A stretch of DNA of 64,000 bases from Phytopythium helicoides (taxonomy: Eukaryota; Oomycota; Peronosporomycetes; Pythiales; Pythiaceae): NCBI GenBank assembly GCA_024867545.1, contig JANFNE010000016.1, forward strand, positions 587,317 through 651,316. Direction: 5' to 3'. Positions 41,848 through 54,617 of this stretch are shown here, in pieces; within the stretch, counting starts at the first letter, position 1; each line of letters begins with the position of its first letter. The notes below the pieces were generated by a model. The model had not been told where the DNA came from. It searched no databases and was given only the letters and a program-made list of their open reading frames with translations. The translations under genes and the position numbers were made by a program.

Positions 41848-44800
41848 TCACGGTGCGTCACCATCGGTGCGTGCGACCAGCGTCGGGGGCTGCTCTGCTG
41901 CGAGCGAGCCGATTGATACGCCGGTACGCGATGGTGGCTCCGATTGAGCCGATAATCGCCACGGAACCGGCAACAACCGACACCCTAGCGCGACTGTCCA
42001 TCGGAGCTTGATTCTTCGCTCTCGTCGCTCGACTTGGTCGTCGCTGTTGAAGTCTGCGTCGTGGAAGTCGTCGTCGATCGCGTGACCAGCGCCGAGATCC
42101 AATCGAGTCCGTGTGCGGCTTCTGTCCGTGTCGGAGAGCATATAGCACCGCTGGTCGTTGGTGCCGTAGCGGTACGCCACACAGGAAGACTCAGCAATAC
42201 ACAGTGCGCAGCATGCGCTGGCGCTCGCGACGTTCTTGTTTGTCGAAATGGTCGTACCGTAGTAACCTGTCCCGACAACTTGTGTGCCGCATGTGCCGTG
42301 ACGGTTGTAGGTGTTGGGGTAAACGTCGGAGCGGGGGTTGTCGGTGCTGTCGTAGCTGGTGCAGACGTCACAGGAGTCGGGGTCACTGGGGTCGTAGTCA
42401 CCGGAGCGTCGTCGCTGGCGCTGTGGTCCCAGGCGCGCCAGTACTCGGAAGCGTGTCACAGGAGCAGCTGTAACAGGCGGAGCCGTAACTGGAGCTGATG
42501 TTATCGGCGAAGTAGTGGCAGGAGCTGCAGTCACGACAGGGGCAACAGGTCGTCACTACAGAGCATCTGTCGGAGACTCCGTAGGAGACTCCGTAGGCGA
42601 CTCCGTAGGCGACTCAGTCGACGGAGCAGAAGTCGAAGATGAACTAGAGCCGTCCGAAGAACCCGACGACGACGTCACAGGCGCGTTCGTAGGCGACTCG
42701 GTCGGAGACTCCGTAGGCGCGTTCGTAGGAGACTCGGTCGGAGACTCGGTCGGGGAATCCGTAGGCGCGTTCGTCGGAGACTCGGTCGGAGACTCGGTCG
42801 GGGAATCCGTAGGCGCGTTCGTCGGAGACTCGGTCGGAGACTCGGTCGGGGAATCCGTAGGCGCGTTCGTCGGAGACTCGGTCGGGGACTCCGTAGGAGA
42901 CTCCGTAGGCGACTCAGTAGGCGACTCCGTAGGCGACTCAGTCGACGGAGCAGTAGGCGAAGATGAGCTAGAGCCGTCCGAAGAACCCGACGACGACGTC
43001 ACAGGCGCGTTCGTAGGCGACTGCGGTCGGAGACTCCGTAGGCGCGTTCGTAGGAGACTCGGTCGGAGACTCGGTCGGGGAATCCGTAGGCGCGTTCGTC
43101 GGAGACTCGGTCGGGGACTCCGTAGGAGACTCCGTAGGCGACTCCGTAGGCGACTCCGTAGGCGACTCAGTCGACGGAGCAGTAGTCGAAGATGAGCTAG
43201 AGCCGTCCGAAGAACCGACGACGACGTCACAGGCGCGTTCGTAGGCGACTCGGTCGGAGACTCCGTAGGCGCGTTCGTAGGAGACTCGGTTCGGAGACTC
43301 GGTCGGAGACTCGGTCGGAGACTCGGTCGGGGAATCCGTAGGCGCGTTCGTCGGAGACTCGGTCAGGGGGACTCCGTAGGAGACTCCTGTAGGCGACTCA
43401 GTAGGCGACTCCGTAGGCGACTCAGTCGACGGAGCAGTAGTCGAAGATGAGCTAGAGCCGTCCGAAGAACCCGACGACGACGTCACAGGCGCGTTCGTAG
43501 GCGACTCGGTCGGAGACTCCGTAGGCGCGTTCGTAGGAGACTCGGTCGGAGACTCGGTCGGAGACTCGGTCGGAGACTCGGTCGGGGAATCCGTAGGCGC
43601 GTTCGTCGGAGACTCGGTCGGGGACTCCGTAGGAGACTCCGGTAGGCGACTCAGTAGGCGACTCCGTAGGCGACTCAGTCGACGGAGCAGTAGTCGAAGA
43701 TGAGCTAGAGCCGTCCGAAGAACCCGACGACGACGTCACAGGCGCGTTCGTAGGCGACTCGGTCGGGAGGACTCCGTAGGCGCGTTTCGTAGGAGACTCG
43801 GTCGAGGACTCGGTCGGGGAATCCGTAGGGCGCGTTCGTCGGAGACTCGGTCGGGGACTCCGTAGGAGACTCCGTAGGCGACTCAGTAGGCGACTCCGTA
43901 GGCGATCTCAGTCGACGGAGCAGTAGTCGAAGATGAGCTAGAGGCCGGTCCGAAGAACCCGACGACGACGTCACAGGCGCGTTCGTAGGCGACTCGGTCG
44001 GAGACTCCGTAGGCGCGTTCGTCGGAGACTCGGTCGGAGACTCGGTCGGAGACTCGGTCGGGGAATCCGTAGGCGCGTTCGTCGGAGGACTCGGTCGGGG
44101 ACTCCGTAGGAGGACTCCGTAGGCGACTCAGTAGGGCGACTCCGTAGGCGACTCAGTCGACGGAGCAGTAGTCCGAAGCTGAGCTAGAGCCGTCCGAAGA
44201 ACCCGACGACGACGTCACAGGCGCGTTCGTAGGCGACTCGGTCGGAGACTCCGTAGGCCGCGTTCGTAGGAGACTCGGTCGGAGACTCGGTCGGGGAATC
44301 CGTAGGCGCGTTCGTCGGAGACTCGGTCGGGGACTCCCGTAGGAGACTCCGTAGGCGACTCAGTAGGCGACTCCGTAGGCGACTCAGTCGACGGAGCAGT
44401 AGTCGAAGATGAGCTAGAGCCGTCCGAAGAACCCGACGACGACGTCACAGGCGCGTTCGTAGGCGACTCGGTCGGAGACTCCGTAGGCGCGTTCGTAGGA
44501 GACTCGGTCGGAGACTCGGTCGGAGACTCGGTCGGGGAATCCGTAGGCGCGTTCGTCGGAGACTCGGGTCGGGGACTCCGTAGGAGACTCCGTAGGCGAC
44601 TCATGTAGGCGACTCCGTAGGCGACTCAGTCGACGGAGCAGTAGTCGAAGATGAGCTAGAGCCGTCCGAAGAACCCGACGACGACGTCCACAGGCGCGTT
44701 CGTAGGCGACTCGGTCGGAGACTCCGTAGGCGCGTTCGTAGGGAGACTCGGTCGGAGACTCGGTCGGAGACTCGGTCGGGGAATCCGTAGGCGCGTTCGT

Positions 44801-47800
44801 CGGAGACTCGGTCGGGGACTCCGTAGGAGACTCCGTAGGCGACTCAGTAGGCGACTCCGTAGGCGACTCAGTCGACGGAGCAGTAGTCGAAGATGAGCTA
44901 GAGCCGTCCGAAGAACCCGACGACGACGTCACAGGCGCGTTCGTAGGCGACTCGGTCGGAGACTCCGTAGGCGCGTTCGTAGGAGACTCGGTCGGAGACT
45001 CGGTCGGAGACTCGGTCGGGGGAATCCGTAGGCGCGTTCGTCGGAGACTCGGTCGGGGACTCCGTAGGAGACTCCGTAGGCGACTCAGTAGGCGACTCGT
45101 AGGCGACTCAGTCGACGGAGCAGTAGTCGAAGATTGAGCTAGAGCCGTCCGGAAGAACCCGACGACGACGTCACAGGCGCGTTCGTAGCGACTCGGTCGG
45201 AGACTCCGTAGGCGCGTTCGTCGGAGACTCGGTCGGAGACTCGGTCGGAGACTCGGTCGGGGAATCCGTAGTGCGCGTTCGTCGGAGACTCGGTCGGGGG
45301 ACTCCGTAGGAGACTCCGTAGGCGACTCAGTAGGCGACTCCGTATGCGACTCAGTCGACGGAGCAGTAGTCGAAGATGAGCTAGAGCCGTCCGAAGAACC
45401 CGACGACGACGTCACAGGCGCGTTCGTAGGCGACTCGGTCGGAGACTCCGTAGGCGCGTTCCGTAGGAGACTCGGTCGGAGACTCGGTCGGGGAATCCGT
45501 AGGCGACTCAGTAGGCGACTCCGTAGGCGACTCAGTCGACGGAGCAGTAGTCGAAGATGAGCTAGAGCCGTCCGAAGAACCCGACGACGACGTCACAGGC
45601 GCGTTCGTAGGGGCGACTCGGTCGGAGACTCCGTAGGCGCGTTCGTAGGAGACTCGGTCGGAGACTCGGTCGGGGAATCCGTAGGCGCGTTCGTCGGAGA
45701 CTCGGTCGGGGACTCCGTAGGAGTAGGGCACTCGTAGGCGACTCAGTAGGCGACTCCGTAGGCGACTCAGTCGACGGAGCATTAGTCGAAGATGAGCTAG
45801 AGCCGTCCGAAGAAACCCGACGACGACGTCCACAGGCGCGTTTCGTAGGCGACTCGGTCGGAGACTCCGTAGGCGCGTTCGTAGGAGACTCGGTCGGAGA
45901 CTCGGTCGGAGACTCGGTCGGGGAATCCGTAGGCGCGTTCGTCGGAGACTCGGTCGGGGACTCCGTAGGAGACTCCGTAGGCGACTCAGTAGGCGACTCC
46001 GTAGGCGACTCAGTCGACGGAGCAGTAGTCGAAGATGAGCTAGAGCCGTCCGAAGAACCCGACGACGACGTCACAGGCGCGTTCGTAGGAGACTCCGTAG
46101 GCGACTCAGTAGGCGACTCCGTAGGCGACTCAGTCGACGGAGCAGTAGTCGAAGATGAGCTAGAGCCGTCCGAAGAACCGACGACGACGTCACAGGCGCG
46201 TTCGTAGGAGACTCGGTCGGAGACTCGGTCGGAGACTCCGTAGGCGCGTTCGTAGGAGACTCGGTCGGAGACTCGGTCGGGGAATCCGTAGGCGCGTTCG
46301 TCCGGAGACTCGGTCGGGGGACTCCGTAGGAGACTCCGTAGGCGACTCAGTAGGCGACTCCGTAGGCGACTCAGTCGACGGAGCAGTAGTCGAAGATGAG
46401 CTAGAGCCGTCCGAAGAACCCGACGACGACGTCACAGGCGCGTTCGTAGGCGACTCGGTCGGAGACTCCGTAGGGCCGTTCGTAGGAGACTCGGTCGGAG
46501 ACTCGGTCGGGGAATCCGTAGGCGCGTTCGACGGAGACTCGGTCGGGGACTCCGTAGGAGACTCCGTAGGCGACTCAGTAGGCGACTCCGTAGGCGACTC
46601 AGTCGACGGAGCAGTAGTCGAAGATGAGCTAGAGCCGTCCGAAGAACCCGACGACGACGTCACAGGCGCGTTCGTAGGCGACTCGGTCGGAGACTCCGTA
46701 GGCGCGTCGTAGGAGACTCGGTCGGAGACTCGGTCGGGGAATCCGTAGGCGCGTTCGTCGAGACTCGGTCGGGGACTCCGTAGGAGACTCCGTAGGCGAC
46801 TCAGTAGGCGACTCCGTAGGCGACTCAGTCGACGGAGCAGTAGTCGAAGATGAGCTAGAGCCGTCCGAAGAACCCGACGACGACGTCACAGGCGCGTTCG
46901 TAGGCGACTCGGTCGAGACTCCGTAGGCGCGTTCGTAGGAGACTCGGTCGGAGACTCGGTCGGAGACTCGGTCGGGGAATCCGTAGGCGCGTTCGTCGGA
47001 GACTCGGTCGGGGGACTCCGTAGGAGACTCCGTAGGGCGACTCAGTAGGCGACTCCGTAGGCGACTCAGTCGACGGAGCAGTAGTCGAAGATGAGCTAGA
47101 GCCGTCCGAAGAACCCGACGACGACGTCACAGGCGCGTTCGTAGGAGACTCCGTAGGCGACTCAGTAGGCGACTCCGTAGGCGACTCAGTCGACGGAGCA
47201 GTAGTCCGAAGATGAGCTAGAGCCGTCCGAAGAACCCGACGACGACGTCACAGGCGCGTTCGTAGGAGACTCGGTCGGAGACTCGTCGGAGACTCCGTAG
47301 GCGCGTTCGTAGGAGACTCGGTCGGAGACTCGGTCGGGGAATCCGTAGGCGCGTTCGTCGGAGACTCGGTCGGGGACTCCGTAGGAGACTCCGTAGGCGA
47401 CTCAGTAGGCGACTCCGTAGGCGGACTCAGTCGACGGAGCAGTAGTCGAAGATGAGCTAGAGCCGTCCGAAGAACCCGACGACGACGTCACAGGCGCGTT
47501 CGTAGGCGACTCGGTCGGAGACTCCGTAGGCGACTCAGTCGACGGAGCATCCGTCGCTGTTGATCCTGACGATGATGTCGATGGTGCGCTTGTTCCAGCT
47601 GATCCTGAACTACTAGTGGACCCCGTTGATGATGTGGTATGGAGCTGTCGTTGGTGTGACAGTCACTGGCGAGGAAGTGGACGCCGCCGACGACGCCTCC
47701 GTGGAGCCGCTGTCGGACGCGGACGCATCAAAGGTAGACTCGACCGTGGTGCCGCAGTAGTAGAGCGTCGTGAAGGACGAGTCCTGCTCGAACCACGTCT

Positions 47801-47967
47801 CCTGCACGCCGCCGCTGCCGCTGCCGCTCGCCGAGGACGGTCGTGTCGTCGTAGCTCACAATGTCCTGGCCGTCAAACTCCCACGTCTCGCAGCCCGAAG
47901 TCAGCTGCGCGGCCGCGTTCGAAGCGAGCGCGGCCGCCGCGAGCGCGAGCGCTGCCAGTCGCCGCAT
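41848..47967 (-). pseudogene. Right-arm copy of the PAN-domain surface protein, frame-broken
   Basis: This is the mirror of 33611-39169. The start at 47967 encodes MRRLAALALAAAALASNAAA and CETWEFDG, then shifts frame within about 45 codons. The SPTE stalk (about 42,560-47,560) is broken by dozens of one-base indels. The PAN domain (CGTQVVGTGYYG, CALCIAESSCVAYRYG, CYMLSD) is readable around 42,130-42,310, but the membrane region is frame-shifted. Substitutions such as Leu to Met in CYxLSD show divergence beyond indels. Confidence 0.8.
42560..47560 (-). repeat. SPTE coding satellite, right arm, expanded
   Basis: This holds about 22 macro-units, against about 13 in the left arm, with the same SSSGSSDGSSSSSTTAPST opener. 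Plain NAPT-punctuated blocks, prominent at 37,140-38,420 on the left, are largely missing here. One-base indels occur in most macro-units, often in G runs. Confidence 0.85.
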
Positions 47968-48651
47968 GAGCGCGCGCGGAGGTCCCGAGAGCCGGCGGGG
48001 GCCGAGGAATCGGCGAATGCCGCGGCGCGGAGCGCTCCATGTCGGCGAGCGTGACAGCAACTGGCCTTGCCGTCAGCGAAAAAGTGATTTACGGCCGGAA
48101 AGTGTCGGAAGATGCAGCTTTTGGACGACTAAAAGCAGCGCGGAGCAGGATGAAAGGCTGCAACCTTTGGAGAAAAAAGAAGAGACGAGCCGCTCCACGT
48201 CGGACACCTGTCTTCCTTGTGCCCCAAATCATTTTCGCGCTGAGCTGTCAGCACCTTGTATCAGTGCTTTTTTGAGATGAAAACGTTGGATGTACTGCTA
48301 TTACTGTATGCATGAGTTCTGAACGGTTCAGCGAGTGGGACTTTCATTATCATTGCACAGATTACAGTACGCCAGTGTACACATGTACTGGATTTCGCTT
48401 GTCGAAATGGCTACAACTTGAGCATCTTGAAGCGGATCAAAAAACAAAAAAAAAAACACTCGGTGGCGAACCACCACCGCCCACGCTCGTCCTTCCCGAG
48501 GCCGACTCGAGCGCAGCGTTGCGGTGCGCTCGCAACACACTGGGAGATGCAGCCACGAACACGCGACCCCCACGCGCTCGAGCCATCTCGACCACCGTCC
48601 ACCCTGGAGTAAACGATAAATTAACACGGAATCGGACGAGCCGAGTCCGCA
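47968..48651. other. Spacer, mirror of 32933-33610
   Basis: No gene; reverse complement of the left-arm spacer with indels and a longer A-run near 48,445. Confidence 0.5.
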
Positions 48652-51241
48652 TCACGACGCGACGGTGGTGGGCTCGCCTTCAGCCTTCTTCTTCTTAGAA
48701 GACGCGTCGCTCTTGCGCCGCGAGGGTCCCGAGGACGAAGTCGATGCGGCGGGCTGAGCAGGTCGCCCTGACGTCATGGCAGCCGCCTGCAGCGTTGCCT
48801 GCTGAGCATAGAGAGCCGCGAATCCCGCGGCAGCGACGCTCAGCAGGTACGGTGGTAGCGCATGTCGCCAGGCATTCCACCGGGATATGTTGCGCTTGGG
48901 GTCGCCCATGCCTTTGCCACTCGCGGTCGCCCAGCTGTACGCTTGCATATGAAAGTGCAGCTCACGCTCATCTCGCCGAGAACAATTGTGCGAGCCTCCG
49001 ACCGTAGGTCATCGAGGGACCGCAGTCGAGTCTTCTTCTGCATGTGCTGGATCAAATCCTGGCTTGCAGCAGCCGTGACGCGCTTTTCCACTCGAGTACT
49101 TGACCTCAGCACGGAACGGCGCCGACGTTTTGCTCCAAGTACAGCGACAGCGAATAGCCAAAATGGGGGAACGAGCCCATGAGACCCATCGGGTTCGACG
49201 CTGTCGGGAGCGGGGTTCGGCTGGATCGGCACATGCCTTGGAAGTGGGAGTTACCACCGGATGAAGCGTTTGATCCAGCTGACGGCCGGAGACTCGGAGA
49301 CAACAAACGACGACGCCGACAGAGGATTCATCGGCATCGGCAGCAGAGGCGTCCCCTCCATCACAGGAGGAGTTGTCGACATCATCGGCGCACCAGGTGG
49401 AGCAGCCGGCTTTCCGCTGTTATCCAGCGCCGCTTGATGAGCATGGTCCGATCTCCAGCAGAGTCCAGCAGACAGCGCCACGACTTGCCATGCATACTGC
49501 CTTTGCTGTTGCACGAGCCGTAGTGGAGCAGCATCGCCTTCGCGTCGTTGCACGGCTGCTTGCACTTGCCAACAAGCAGTTCACAGCCCATGCAATGGCT
49601 AAGCACTCGACGCATGACGTCGCAGCCACCAATCTCACACGAACTATCATCGCACTGCGCTGCGTGCAGCAAAAGCCACAGTGACCCTGCGGTCTCGGCT
49701 GCCTTGTCGGCGGAAAAAAGCGGGCGACTGCTTCAGGAACTCCATCTCGATTACGGACAGCATCGCACCCGCATCAGAGTTTTGCACTGAGTGCACGAGG
49801 ATTTGTTCCAGGCGTTTCCGCATGGGGCACCGAGGGTGGCTCCTGAGGTCGCTGAGGCGGGAGACCAGTCGGGGGAGAGCCCGAGTTGAGAGAGAACGGC
49901 TTGCCAGGTTGGAGTCTTCACGGTTTGCGCGCATACGGGTGTAGCGGTGGACTGTGCGTCGTTTTCCTCTTTCCCATAACGCCATTGCGAGAATCTCTCC
50001 GACGCATGACGCCCTGCGCTCTCTTGGAGACGCATCCATGTAGCTCATTGTGGGGGCAGAAGACGACAGCGGCGGTCGACATGGCAGCGCTCGCCGCCGA
50101 TTCATTCGGAGCCGAGAAATCGCGGATGGCGTCAAACATGTTGTCGCGCTCCTTCTCGATAGCAGCAAGTCGAGCGCAGCAGAGCTCTGGACATTGGTGT
50201 CGTCGGGCACTTGCTGGGTGGCGGCGGCCATTGACCTCATAAAACCGTCTGGGTCATGTGGAGAGGAAGCCGCGAGAGCGTTCATGTCGTTGATGAGACT
50301 TGCTTCGTCGGCTCCTCCGAATGCATCGATCATCATACCCCCGCCGAGCGCCATGGATGTCGCGGGGCCACGAGGGCTCGGACGTAAAGTTGGTCGGAAG
50401 TCTTCCATTCCAAGCATGTCGGCGTCCGGATTGGCGCTACTGCTTGCCCATTAGAACGATATCGTCAGTGAACATATGCAACACACTGCAGCAGCAAGAC
50501 AATTCGCAAACGCACCTTTGCATGAACCGGCACAGCGTTGGGGATCGAGGATGGCATGGCGATGGGCGGCGCGTTGGGTCCGAAGAAGTTGCTTCCCGGC
50601 GGGGCCGAGAAGGAGGGCTGCGTGAAGTCGAGCTCGGGCATGACGGTCGAGTCGAAGGACTTGTGGCGCTGCAGCTTGTGCCAGCGCTCGCTGCCGCCCT
50701 TCTTGCGCTTGCTGGCGGCCTGCTGGCGGCGCTGCAGCTCGGCCTCCATGCTGGCGAGGTTGGTGAAGGAGGCGGATCCGTGGAAGCCCGCGCGCTGGCG
50801 TTGCCCGCGGGCGGCGAGACCAGCAGCCCGTCGACGTCGTCGTTGAGGAAGGCGGGCGCCTGGTGCGGGAAGAGCCGCTGCGAGGCGTCCAGGGTGGTCC
50901 TGCTGAACTGCAGCAAAAAGTCGTAGCCCTTGTCGGGCCCGAGCAGCTCGGCCGAGGTCGAGGGCTCGCCCAGCGGCTCCTCGTCCAGGTGCAGCCCCGC
51001 GGGTTGCAGCCCGAGCGCGGCGGGCGCCACGCCCAGGCCGGACGCGTCGTGCGCCAGCGCCGCCATGAGGTTGCCGGCCGACTGGCCGCCGTGCACGGCG
51101 CGGTCGTCGTCCGCGAGCGCGCGCAGCAGCTCGTCGGGGCCCGTCGTACATGGCCGAGAGGCTCGGGCAGGAGGCGAGTAGGGCCATGGGCGCCTCGGGG
51201 GGAATGTGCGCGTGGCGGGAGCCCCGGCGGGAGCGCGCCAT
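48652..51241 (-). pseudogene. Right-arm copy of the TAZ zinc-finger gene, frame-broken
   Basis: This is the mirror of 30354-32932. The start (51241) and stop (48652) are kept. Exon 1 is interrupted by several indels, and exon 2 by more. The TAZ region (about 49,400-49,670) still encodes HAAQCDDSSCEIGGC and the following HCCC sites, with some changes (for example SWRCLLD where the left reads SCAVCW, caused by a shift). The intron boundaries are recognisable near 50,443-50,517. Confidence 0.8.
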
Positions 51242-52177
51242 GGCCTCCTCTCTTCCTCGCTCCTCGCTGATACTGGGGCGCTTGGTGGTGGCGTGACTTG
51301 CCGGAATTCAGGTCAGGGGCAACTACGTACGGTAGGGCTGGGGGGAGGCGAGGGCTTTTTCGCCTGTTTCCCTAGTTTGGACAACGCGGAGTGGCGTGTT
51401 GAAACTGGTAAAAAGGCCTACTGGAGGCCCGATTCCCAGGATTGCGAGAAAGAGTAGTGGTTCCTGAAGACTTTGACGCCCATCACCGCATGGAGAAAGG
51501 GAGCGCGGGTTGCGCCACGACCCCGCGGCATAACTTTTACTTACAAAAAACAGCATAAAAGACGCTGTCGACCCGTGGGTCGAACGACGCAGCGGGTTGG
51601 ACCCGCTTCACATCTCGAAGTTCGCGCCAATCACATCGATGCGATCCTGTCGATGGGCAGCTGATTGGCGCAAAATCGACTCAACCCATCCTGTCATCGA
51701 AGCGCGGTGGCTGGAGCAGCCGATCGAACTGCAGTATCAACTCTCGCAGGTATTTCACAACGCGTTACGCTCCAACATGTCGCAGCGTACCGCCGCTCCA
51801 ATCCAGTCCCACAGGTTCGGCAGACGTCACTCCCGCGAGTCAACGACCTTCAGCCATCCGTCCAGCAGAAACCGTCGGAATCCCGGAGCATCACCTGGAG
51901 GATGCCGGCACCGGGAATGCGCGCCGAAGCGAGTTGACGCCGCCCTTCTCTGCGCTGCCGGGCGGCGGCCGCGGGATCACGCGCCATCCGAGCGCCTCGG
52001 CGCTGCGACTCGCGGCTGCGCTTTGGGCGGACGCTTTGCGGGGCCTGTGGGTGGTCGGTGGGTGGCGTGCGCGTGCGTGGCGAGAGAGAATGGGCTCCAG
52101 GGGCGCTGCAATTGCTATGTTACAAGGGGGCTCTATCTGCGCGCCGCCTGGTTAGGGTACTCTACGACCTGTCAGCT
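51242..52177. other. Spacer, mirror of 29422-30353
   Basis: No gene. It carries the same short palindromic GTCGACCC-type segments as the left arm, near 51,565-51,605. Confidence 0.5.
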
Positions 52178-54617
52178 TCAGCTCGCGCTCGGGTCCGTGC
52201 GGTACTGAACGACGACAGGTACAGCCCACGCAGCAGCTCATAGTCGTCGTCCTCGCTGCCGCGCAATGCGCCGAAGCAGCGCCTCCTCTTTTGCCAGCTC
52301 GCGCCGTCGGTGACGCCCGGAACGCCGCGTACAACACGCCTAGAATGACCGATGCTACACACAAGCTGCCCACGACGATCAGCGCCACGCGATACCGGTT
52401 GCGAGACGCCGATAGACTGTCGATTTCAGCCTCGAGAGACGATGACCCGGCATTTCCCATCGAAGACGCCTGACTGCTCCCGCCCTCTGCCTCGGCGCTG
52501 GACGACGTACTGCTGTCCGTTGGAGGTACAGTCCCGGCCTCGCCGTCGTACGCGTCCGTCACGTTCAACAACAGCGAGCTCAGCTCTGTCGACACGGTCA
52601 ACCTCGCAGGCGGGAGCTCCTCCATGCAGGACGCATCCACCGATGCGAGAGCGCCATCGGAGGCGATGAACGAGGCAACCACCTGTCTACCACAGGAGGA
52701 CCCATCGGCGAGCACCGCACTGTCAACCACGTTGTGGCGTGCCATTGGCGACAACGATCAGTCGTTTGCCTCCATCCGCGACGATGCGTTGTCAAGTGCC
52801 ATCGCGAACTTGGTAGGCGCTTGTCCATCCATGTCGCCACTCAGGATGAGCACGCTGGTAGACGCAGGGAGAGATACGTTGGCGTTGCCTAAGCCGTCTC
52901 GCTCGAAGGTTAGCAAGCTTCCTGCCGATGTCACGCCCTCGCACGCTGACGTGGAGTCACCTGAGAAGAGGCAGTATGCCTTCAACTTATCATAGACGCG
53001 TCCGTCACTGATTTTGGTAGTCGTGAAGCGCGCCAGCAGCTCAGTCTCGTTTGGCGACGGCGTCTCCCACAGCTCGCTGAATGCCTGGATGGCAAACACC
53101 AACTCGAGTTCGTTGTCACGCTGTTCAATCGTTGACGCGAGTCTTTCGGCCAGTCGAGTGAGCGCGTTAACATCCTGAGCGCCGCATCGACTGAAGCGGT
53201 AGATCATGACAGGGATGAGCGGCCGCAGCGTTGCATTCTCCATGAGCACCGCAAGCTGTTCACGAAGAGTGTATGATGGTGAAAATTCTGCAGTACCTGA
53301 ACCTGAAGATGAGCCTGAGTTACTGACGTGCTGGTTTCGTTGTAAAGTCAATTCAGAGCACACACTCGATCCATTTTCCGCATCCAAGCGCACAAAGGTC
53401 GCTTCAAGTGTGGCTGACACATTCGGGAGACTAGTGTTTGGGAACCGAACAGCACAGTCCGAGTCATTGCACACACAGAGCAAGAATTGCATCTCCCTCT
53501 TCGCCGAATGCAGCATCGCTCTCGGACTCGCTCCCAGGCAGTCTGAGAGTTTGCAGTCGCAAGGCGGGCTGTCTAAAGCGTACCCGACAACTCCACCGTT
53601 TCGAGCTGGCATCATTCGCTGGGCGACGAGAGATCCGTACCCCAAAGCATACACAACGATCGACATGTGTTCGCCCACGTCGCTTGACGTCTCGGTCTGG
53701 TAAGTCTCGATCGCTGCTTTCAGGTCTTATGCTGAGCTAGTAAGTGAAAATGCTGCCAATCGGTCACCGTACATGGCGCGCACATCCTGAGAACACTGCT
53801 GGACGTCCTCGGAGCGTTGGTTCCTGATCGTTTCGAAAAACTGATGCTGCCAAGTCGACGCTGCATACAAGAGGCGAGCTTTGGCCGGTCCCGCGCATAT
53901 CCATTCTGTAAATGCTGGTGGTCGCGTTGAGTTGCTCGAAGAGCAGTGCCATTTGATTGTCTGCCTCGGCCGCTGTCTGAGATCCGGTCGATCGGGGATG
54001 TACCACACGGCTGTAGAGGGTCTGTCTGTTTGTTCCGAGGCCGGGATGCGCTTTGACAAACACATTGATGGTGTGGTTGTCGGGGTCCGAGCAGACATCT
54101 TCGTGACAAAGTGGCATTGCGATAAGCGTGCAGTGCGCAGTGAGGTTGGCAGCATCTGCTGCCGCACTTCTTGAGCTCGCAAGTATTCCAATCGGTAATG
54201 ATGGTTGGAGCATTGCTGCCGTACCCCCCCAGACCCTGCTGAGTTGACACTTGTATCTGCCTGTGAGAGATCCGAGATGAGTAAAATGAGAATGTGCTGA
54301 GCAGCCGACTGGCAGTATGAGAGGTGCCCATCGACACACTGCAATACGGCAGCGCACATGTCTTGGCATGGACGGTGGAGGCACAAGAGGTGGAGTGGGT
54401 TCTGGTGGTAATATCGACGGTGTAGTTGATACAGGAGCTGACAGTGGCTGGAGCTCGAGGAGTCTTCGATGAAGTCGTATGTGTCCGAATTGCCCGAACG
54501 AGATGGAAAGGGCAGTCGTGTCGAAGGCAGTGGTGGCGCCAGTCGGAAGCTCTGTCCGGTCGCGAAGCGCGGGGTGCTGCAATCGTCGGACGAGTTGTCG
54601 TCGTCGCTGAAGCGCAT
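52178..54617 (-). pseudogene. Right-arm copy of the hydrolase-like gene, frame-broken
   Basis: This is the mirror of 26995-29421. The start at 54617 and the stop at 52178 are kept. Long stretches read in frame (for example 52,758-53,678), including VYALGYGSL, so the Gly in place of the nucleophile Ser is shared by both arms. Frame breaks near 52,720-52,790, 53,700-53,800 and several points in the N-terminal third disrupt it. Arm-specific residues occur (TDSS, AEAEGG, GNAG, VALIVV). Confidence 0.82.
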